Shown here: positions 59,376 to 64,000 of the stretch, piece by piece | Layout of the letters: every line of letters starts with the position of its first letter | How positions within the stretch are numbered: the stretch's first letter is position 1 | Origin: Leucogyrophana mollusca | Taxonomy: Eukaryota > Basidiomycota > Agaricomycetes > Boletales | Reading direction: 5' to 3' | Length of the DNA: 64,000 nucleotides | Assembly: GCA_021014945.1 (NCBI GenBank) | Contig: MU266446.1 | Span: forward strand, 19,154-83,153 | Notes under the pieces: model-generated | What the model saw: only the letters and a program-made list of their open reading frames with translations | Database searches by the model: none | What the model was told of the DNA's origin: nothing | Program-made: the position numbers and the translations under genes

Positions 59376-60219
59376 TCATTCAATAGAGGCCTGGCTCATA
59401 TGCAGTGACAAGTCGTCAAGCTGGGACCATAGTTCGTCACTATCGGTCGACGAGGACGATCGGTTAGGTTCCGGGGATGCCACTGATGCCGGAGAACGAG
59501 CCGGCGACGAAAGAGACGAGAATGGGAGGGAACGCACAGGTGATGATTTGCGGTTTCTGCGAGAAAAGGGTCCATTTGGCACAGGCACCGCGCTAAGCAG
59601 CTGCAGGTCGTAGCTCGTCCTGTAGTGCTGCAATGCCTCTTGAAAGCTCGGGTACTTCTTCTGGATGGCCCCGCTGATGTAGTTGGTCCGCTTGGCAACA
59701 TCATCCCTTGTGGGCGCAAGAAATTCAGGCATGCTCGATATTTGCAAGGGACGTACTTACCAATGATAGAATATCCCCACTTCCTGCCCGACCGTTATCA
59801 CCCAGAAGCCGGTTGGCCGGACTCCATCCGCCGGAAGCTCGATGGTGTCAGGATGAGGAAAAAGGTCCACCCCCGCGTCCAGTGATTGGGCGGACGATCG
59901 AGTGGATGCGGCCGAGAGGGAAAGAGCTGGTGACGAAGGACGTGGAGATGCAGCTATCGACGATTGTACCGACAAATGTACGATCAAGGGGGAATTCTGT
60001 TGGCTGTGTGTAGCGCGAGATCGGGGGGAAGCCGTGGTTTTGGTGATGGTCTCTGTAACCTCCGTAGTTCGTGTCGTTGTCGTCTCCGTTGTTTTCTCTG
60101 TTCTTGTGCGTGTGTACGTCATCATGCCTATTGAAGTGAGGCATAAGAAATCGAGTCCATGCTTGCAGAGGCCACGTACCTTGACTGGGCACTGCTGAAG
60201 ATCGCGAGCTCACTGACAT
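59376..60219 (-). CDS. RNase H1 N-terminal (hybrid-binding) domain protein, KDZ cargo
   Basis: Three exons join in frame. The first is tiny: MSVSSRSSAVPSQ ending at a GTACGT donor. The second encodes a Thr-rich stretch (TRTEKTTETTTTRTTEVTET) and a Ser-rich linker, then GVRPTGFWVITVGQEVGIFY. The third continues HWDDVAKRTNYISGAIQKKY and PSFQEALQHYRTSYDL. The FWVITVGQEVGIFYHWDDV...SGAIQKKYPSFQEALQHY pattern matches the RNase H1 N-terminal / caulimovirus VI fold, which binds RNA:DNA hybrids or dsRNA. There is no RNase H catalytic domain after it, only a Ser/Pro-rich tail ending LDDLSLHMSQASIE. The gene is divergent from the transposase with only 122 bp between start codons, so the two are probably co-regulated (inference). 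Confidence 0.7.
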
Positions 60220-60341
60220 GGTGAAGTGGCTGAAGAGAGATTGTCGATCAATGCCTAAGCGATGGCCCGACCACGTGCATCTGTCAGGAGTGGTTAGTGG
60301 TACGCGCCGACTTGTCTGTTTATCGTTGACTTGAACACACC
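60220..60341. promoter_or_regulatory. Shared divergent promoter of the RNase H1-N gene and the transposase
   Basis: Only 122 bp separate the two start codons. No clear TATA box is seen in either direction. Confidence 0.4.
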
Positions 60342-63300
60342 ATGGCCAAGGGCTCTGTGAAACCGAAGCGTACGCGTTTGTCAACTAGGAAGGTTTGGCA
60401 TGTGGGAGCGTCCCGCGACGCACTTGGAAGGAGCATCCGACAAACCCAGGTGACTTTGGGTCCGAAGAAACTTGCTGAGAGATCTGCGACTGCGAAAGAA
60501 CGCCGGACGGCGCGTGTGCAAGGTGAGAAATTCATACGAACATTAACATCAAGGAATTGACTTACTTGCATCACAGAAATGACTGCTGATGAGAGGCGGG
60601 CACTCAAAGAGTTGTGTGACCGTGCGAGTGATGACTTTGACGATAGCACAGCGCTGTACCACTCGTTCAGTGCCGAGGACGTTTTAGATGGTTCTGAGGC
60701 AATTGACATCAGTCACGGAGGTGGCAAATTCAAAGAACTCACCAAAGAACTAATGGGTGATTTCTGGCACCTGTGAGTACTCTAGAATTGAAGCATATTC
60801 TGTCACTTACCTGGAATCTTACAGCCAATCACTGAAGCCTCAAGCACGGCGTACTGACTACCGCACACGTCGAGATCGAGTCCAACGTCGCATCGATGCT
60901 TTCAATCGACAAATGCCGTCTTGCACAGATGGGTATATGCAATGGAGCGTTGAAAGGGGAGAGGAGTTCAGAGGCTTCTTCGAAGAAAGACGTCGGCGGG
61001 ATGGATTACCTGGACCGGATGTAAACTCCGGATCCATAAGCATCAAGGTTGTTGATTTATTCAGTAAGTTGGTTCTTCTCTGCGGCGTTTAACGGGTTTT
61101 CATGCCGAGGTCTTCTATAGGCGCTGAGAAGGTCTCTCTCATCATCCTTCCCACTGACGACTTCATCACGTCTGCTCTGGTTCGCCAGGGCGTTGTCCCT
61201 TGCTCCCCCATTTCTCCTGTCGTCGGTATCACCATTGACGCCCTCGAGTTCTACCGTGTGGCCCGCCAACGCAACCCGCATTATTCGATACAGTCTTTCG
61301 TCAAAACCATATGCGATCTACACAGTGTAAGTATTCTTTGTACTGGGTGTGGATTAACGCTTAAATGTCGGACAGGTCCAGTTCCAGCGCTACCTGTCTC
61401 GACAATTCTCTATCGCACTCGACTTGTATCTCCAAATACGCTCCAGCGTCGATTTACTGGTCCTCGAAGCCATTCGTCATGATTCGAAAGACTGGCGCTT
61501 GAGGCACGCGTGTCCGGCCTGCACGTACACGTTGAGTGGGGAGGCGCACTTGAAATTCAAGATGCTGTACGCCATGGACGGTAATGATTCATTGAAGAGA
61601 GTTCAGCGAAAGCTGGCTGGAGAATATGAAGATGACGACTTAGACTCACCACCAGCAAGCATCAAACTTCCCTCATCGCAGCAAGTCGCAGGGGACCGTT
61701 ATCTATCGAGGGAATTTGTTGACCAGTTTGCTAATGACGTGCCGCATGACATGTTTGATGACGCCAAGGTGAGTGGTATTGGCTCAGATGGAACGTCCCT
61801 GCTCACTTCTCGTTGCTCAGGACGATGGCGATAATCCGTGCGCGTCTCGGTGGAAGAATATGAAAGACGAGGGCACAAAGAAGATGTGGGGAGTCTTTGA
61901 CGAGTCAGGAGTCTTCTTGGCAGTTTGTCGCCATGGCTTCTCGCTGGTCATTGCGGATATGGTGCAGAGTGGGGAACGGTGAGCCAGCTATTTGTATTTT
62001 CTTTGTTTTGTGCTCATGCTATTCAACTGGAGGGCTAAGTATCCACTGGCTGTGGTATCGAAGCTGCTGGACGCATTTGGCGAGGACCTCGGCGGCGGCT
62101 ATGACATAGGCTGCAAGTTCAAGACTACACTTAGCAAGAGTTCTCTCGGGCCGCGCGCACGAGCGCTCAACCACACGTCTCTCGTTCCCGCTTTCCACGG
62201 GCACGCTCACCGCCGTTTGTGTCAACTCCTCTTCTTGGCCATCTACGTCCTGGGCCTAGGCCTTGAAGACCTCGAAGGGTGCGAGCGCACATTTTCAAAG
62301 TCAAATGCACTCGCGTCCGCTGTTCGCTATGCAAGCATATTCCATCGGCGGCAAGCCATTGCGTTATACTTCGAACATAATGATGATTACGAGATATATC
62401 AAAATCTCAGTAAGCGTTCAGGTGCATCAAATTGACTTGTGCTCACCGTCACGCGTCGCTAGCAAATTTTTTGTACAACAACTATAAGCAGGCCCTCGAC
62501 ATTCTTCACGATGGCCAGGCCACGTTGTCCGAGGCGATGCGGGAGCTTAAGGTGACCAGCGAGACTGTCTTCGAGTCATGGCTGGCAGAAGAGAAGGCCT
62601 ATCTCATGAACTTACGATATGAACCTGTCGAGGAGACACTACAGATGGAATATTGGCAGAAATTGATAAATCTCGAAGCCAGCAGGTAAGTTTGTTCCAT
62701 CATCTGTTTGTCGGCATCTTATTGTATTATGTACCTTGCAGAAAGGACCTCGACGCTGTCGGTAGCACATGGAACGTAGTATCCTCTGCTGCCGCCTATG
62801 ACCAAGACGCTCGCACCACTGTGAAACGGGAGACTGCCCGTTGACACGCACTCGAGAACTACGAGAACAATCTGAACATCGTTCAAAGCCTGGAAATCAA
62901 ACTCGGAGTGGCCCACCGTTGGGTTCCAGGTGATCCCGAATGGCAAAACGCGGGTAGGCTGGTCGCAAATCGAAAATATCAACGCGCTTTGGATACGCTA
63001 GAGGGACTTATCGTGGCTCGACTCTTCGAGTTGACAAAGATGAATCGGGCGGGTACAGGTAAGTCCACGCATGCTCTCCCTCTAATCTCCTTTTCCTCAT
63101 CACAGATCATCCAGGCTACAAAATGCGCAAACACATAGGCAAGGCCCTGCAAGCACGTTCGGCAGCAATCCGCACCGCTCTCGACCGCTACAACACCGCT
63201 GCTCGAGCGCTGTCCCCACCACGGCGCGAGCTGGAATGGGACGAAGTGGTCGAGTACGTGTTTCTGGCAGATTTCGATCTGCTTCGCGACGCCCGGCAAG

Positions 63301-63821
63301 ATGTGTCGCACCATCCTTGGGCCACACCCGCCGGTCGTTCGGCCATGGACCTCTATTTCAAGATGCTACGCGCCAAGGAGGAGATCCAGCGTCTCAATGT
63401 CGAAGTACGCCGGCTGGTCACTTATTTGCGAGACGAGGACCACTACCTACATGCCTGCGAGTCCCAGCTACGTGAACAACACCCCGCTCTTGCTCACCAG
63501 ATTGGCATTCGTCATAGGATTCGTTCCCGCTTCACTGCCCATCACCTACGGCGCCTCAATGATATTGCAGCTCTTCCTGGATTCAGCGGGACACTCGTCT
63601 GTGGAGAAAGCACTCAATGCGGGCCAGGAGAGAGCGCCAGTACCCCACACGCACGAGTGCCTGCTCGCATGGTCCTCGACACTCCACTCTCACAATGGGG
63701 CGGCCCTGGTACTCAACCGGAGTCCACGGAGGACTTGGAAGAAGAAGAAGACGATGACGAAGAAGCCGAGGAGCGCTCTCGAGCACTGCAGGATCTCCTG
63801 CATGTCTCCGCCGACTCATGA
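60342..63821 (+). pseudogene. KDZ transposase interrupted by one in-frame stop
   Basis: The N-terminus has MAKGSVKPKRTRLSTRKVWH and ERRTARVQ-EMTADERRALKE. The middle has ALEFYRVARQRNPHYSIQSF, the Cys-containing RHACPACTYTLSGEA, MLYAMDGNDSLKR, VFDESGVFLAVCRHGFSLVI, KYPLAVVSKLLDAFGEDLGG-YDIGC, LVPAFHGHAHRRLCQ and GLGLEDLEGCERTFSKSN. These are hallmark blocks of Kyakuja-Dileera-Zisupton transposases, including an acidic and His-containing core. All introns (about nine, 45-60 nt) restore frame. The single lesion is TGA at 62842-62844, just after VKRETAR. The same frame continues HALENYENNLNIVQSLEIKL, then KMRKHIGKALQARSAAIRTA and an acidic tail to TGA 63819-63821. A CGA-to-TGA change would explain it. 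Removing the stop by splicing would need an intron of about 36 nt, which is too short. Confidence 0.85.
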
Positions 63822-63965
63822 TCGACGTCTGCTGTGTCCTGATAGGGCTGGGACTTAGCTGATAGATTCTGGAGGATAATAATGCATGTATATACATCAA
63901 TGTACTCTACTTGTCACTAGGTATGTGGAACACAAAGCCCCATGTGTTTGGGTTATCATATACTC

Positions 63966-64000
63966 GAGATATGCGAGCTCGCTGTGCGGGACAGCGAGCT
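63966..64000 (-). repeat. Right terminal inverted repeat of the KDZ element
   Basis: Reverse complement of the left repeat: hairpin arms AGCTCGCTGT and ACAGCGAGCT around GCGGG, with inner bases reading CGCATATCTC on the minus strand. It ends at the window edge. Confidence 0.8.

Larger units (their letters stand above)
54401..64000. mobile_element. KDZ (Kyakuja-Dileera-Zisupton) DNA transposon with cargo genes
   Basis: A 9,600-bp unit is bounded by 35-bp inverted repeats and contains a KDZ transposase, an RNase H1 N-terminal-like protein and at least two unrecognised genes. KDZ elements are known in basidiomycetes and are often large and carry passenger genes. The repeats match 33 of 35 bases in inverted orientation, and the right copy ends exactly at the last base given. 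Everything inside lacks housekeeping homology, while the left neighbour is an ordinary F-box-like gene. The outer boundary could extend further if the repeats continue beyond 64000. The transposase has one nonsense codon, so this copy may not be autonomous. Confidence 0.75.

Overview
The window reads as nuclear DNA of a filamentous basidiomycete, most likely an agaricomycete. Genes are dense and lie on both strands. Introns are many and short (about 45-70 nt) with GT..AG borders. The content is typical of mushroom-forming fungi: a secreted sedolisin expansion, a NACHT-WD40 NLR-like protein, a KDZ-type transposon, and conserved housekeeping genes. Splice junctions were inferred by eye from reading frame plus GT/AG signals, so gene ends are firmer than individual exon edges.

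Layout. 1-2.8 kb: the 3' part of an unrecognised gene, then a Tls1/C9orf78-type splicing factor. 2.9-11.7 kb: three tandem sedolisin (S53) protease genes on the minus strand, each with a signal peptide and a TATA box about 57-65 bp before its ATG. 12.6-23.1 kb: eIF3m (+), a B-box/DUF2009 protein (-), a STIMATE-like membrane protein (-), Sec18/NSF (+) and phosphatase inhibitor-2/Glc8 (+). 23.8-25.1 kb: an orphan membrane protein (-), followed by a 2.5-kb stretch without genes. 27.8-30.5 kb: ORM1 (+) facing MTD1 (-). 30.8-36.0 kb: an NLR-like protein with C2-like, NACHT and 14 WD40 repeats (-). 36.7-46.0 kb: a Virilizer-like protein (+), MDM34 (-) and an Uds1-domain coiled-coil protein (+). 48.1-53.7 kb: Ofd1/Tpa1 dioxygenase (+), NOP13 (-) and an F-box/LRR-like protein (-).

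54.4-64.0 kb is the most interesting part. It is a 9.6-kb composite element bounded by 35-bp inverted repeats (33/35 identical), each starting with a perfect 10-5-10 hairpin. The right copy ends on the last base of the window. Inside are a nearly intact KDZ transposase broken by one TGA, a divergently oriented protein with an RNase H1 N-terminal-like hybrid-binding domain, and two unrecognised cargo genes. One of these has a 12-nt microexon and a 24-bp perfect palindrome in its last exon.

The housekeeping genes form no operon-like unit. Several pairs share short divergent promoters (STIMATE/SEC18, MDM34/Uds1, RNase H1-N/KDZ) or converge with short 3' gaps (ORM1/MTD1, Virilizer/MDM34, Ofd1/NOP13). 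No tRNA, rRNA or CRISPR was found.
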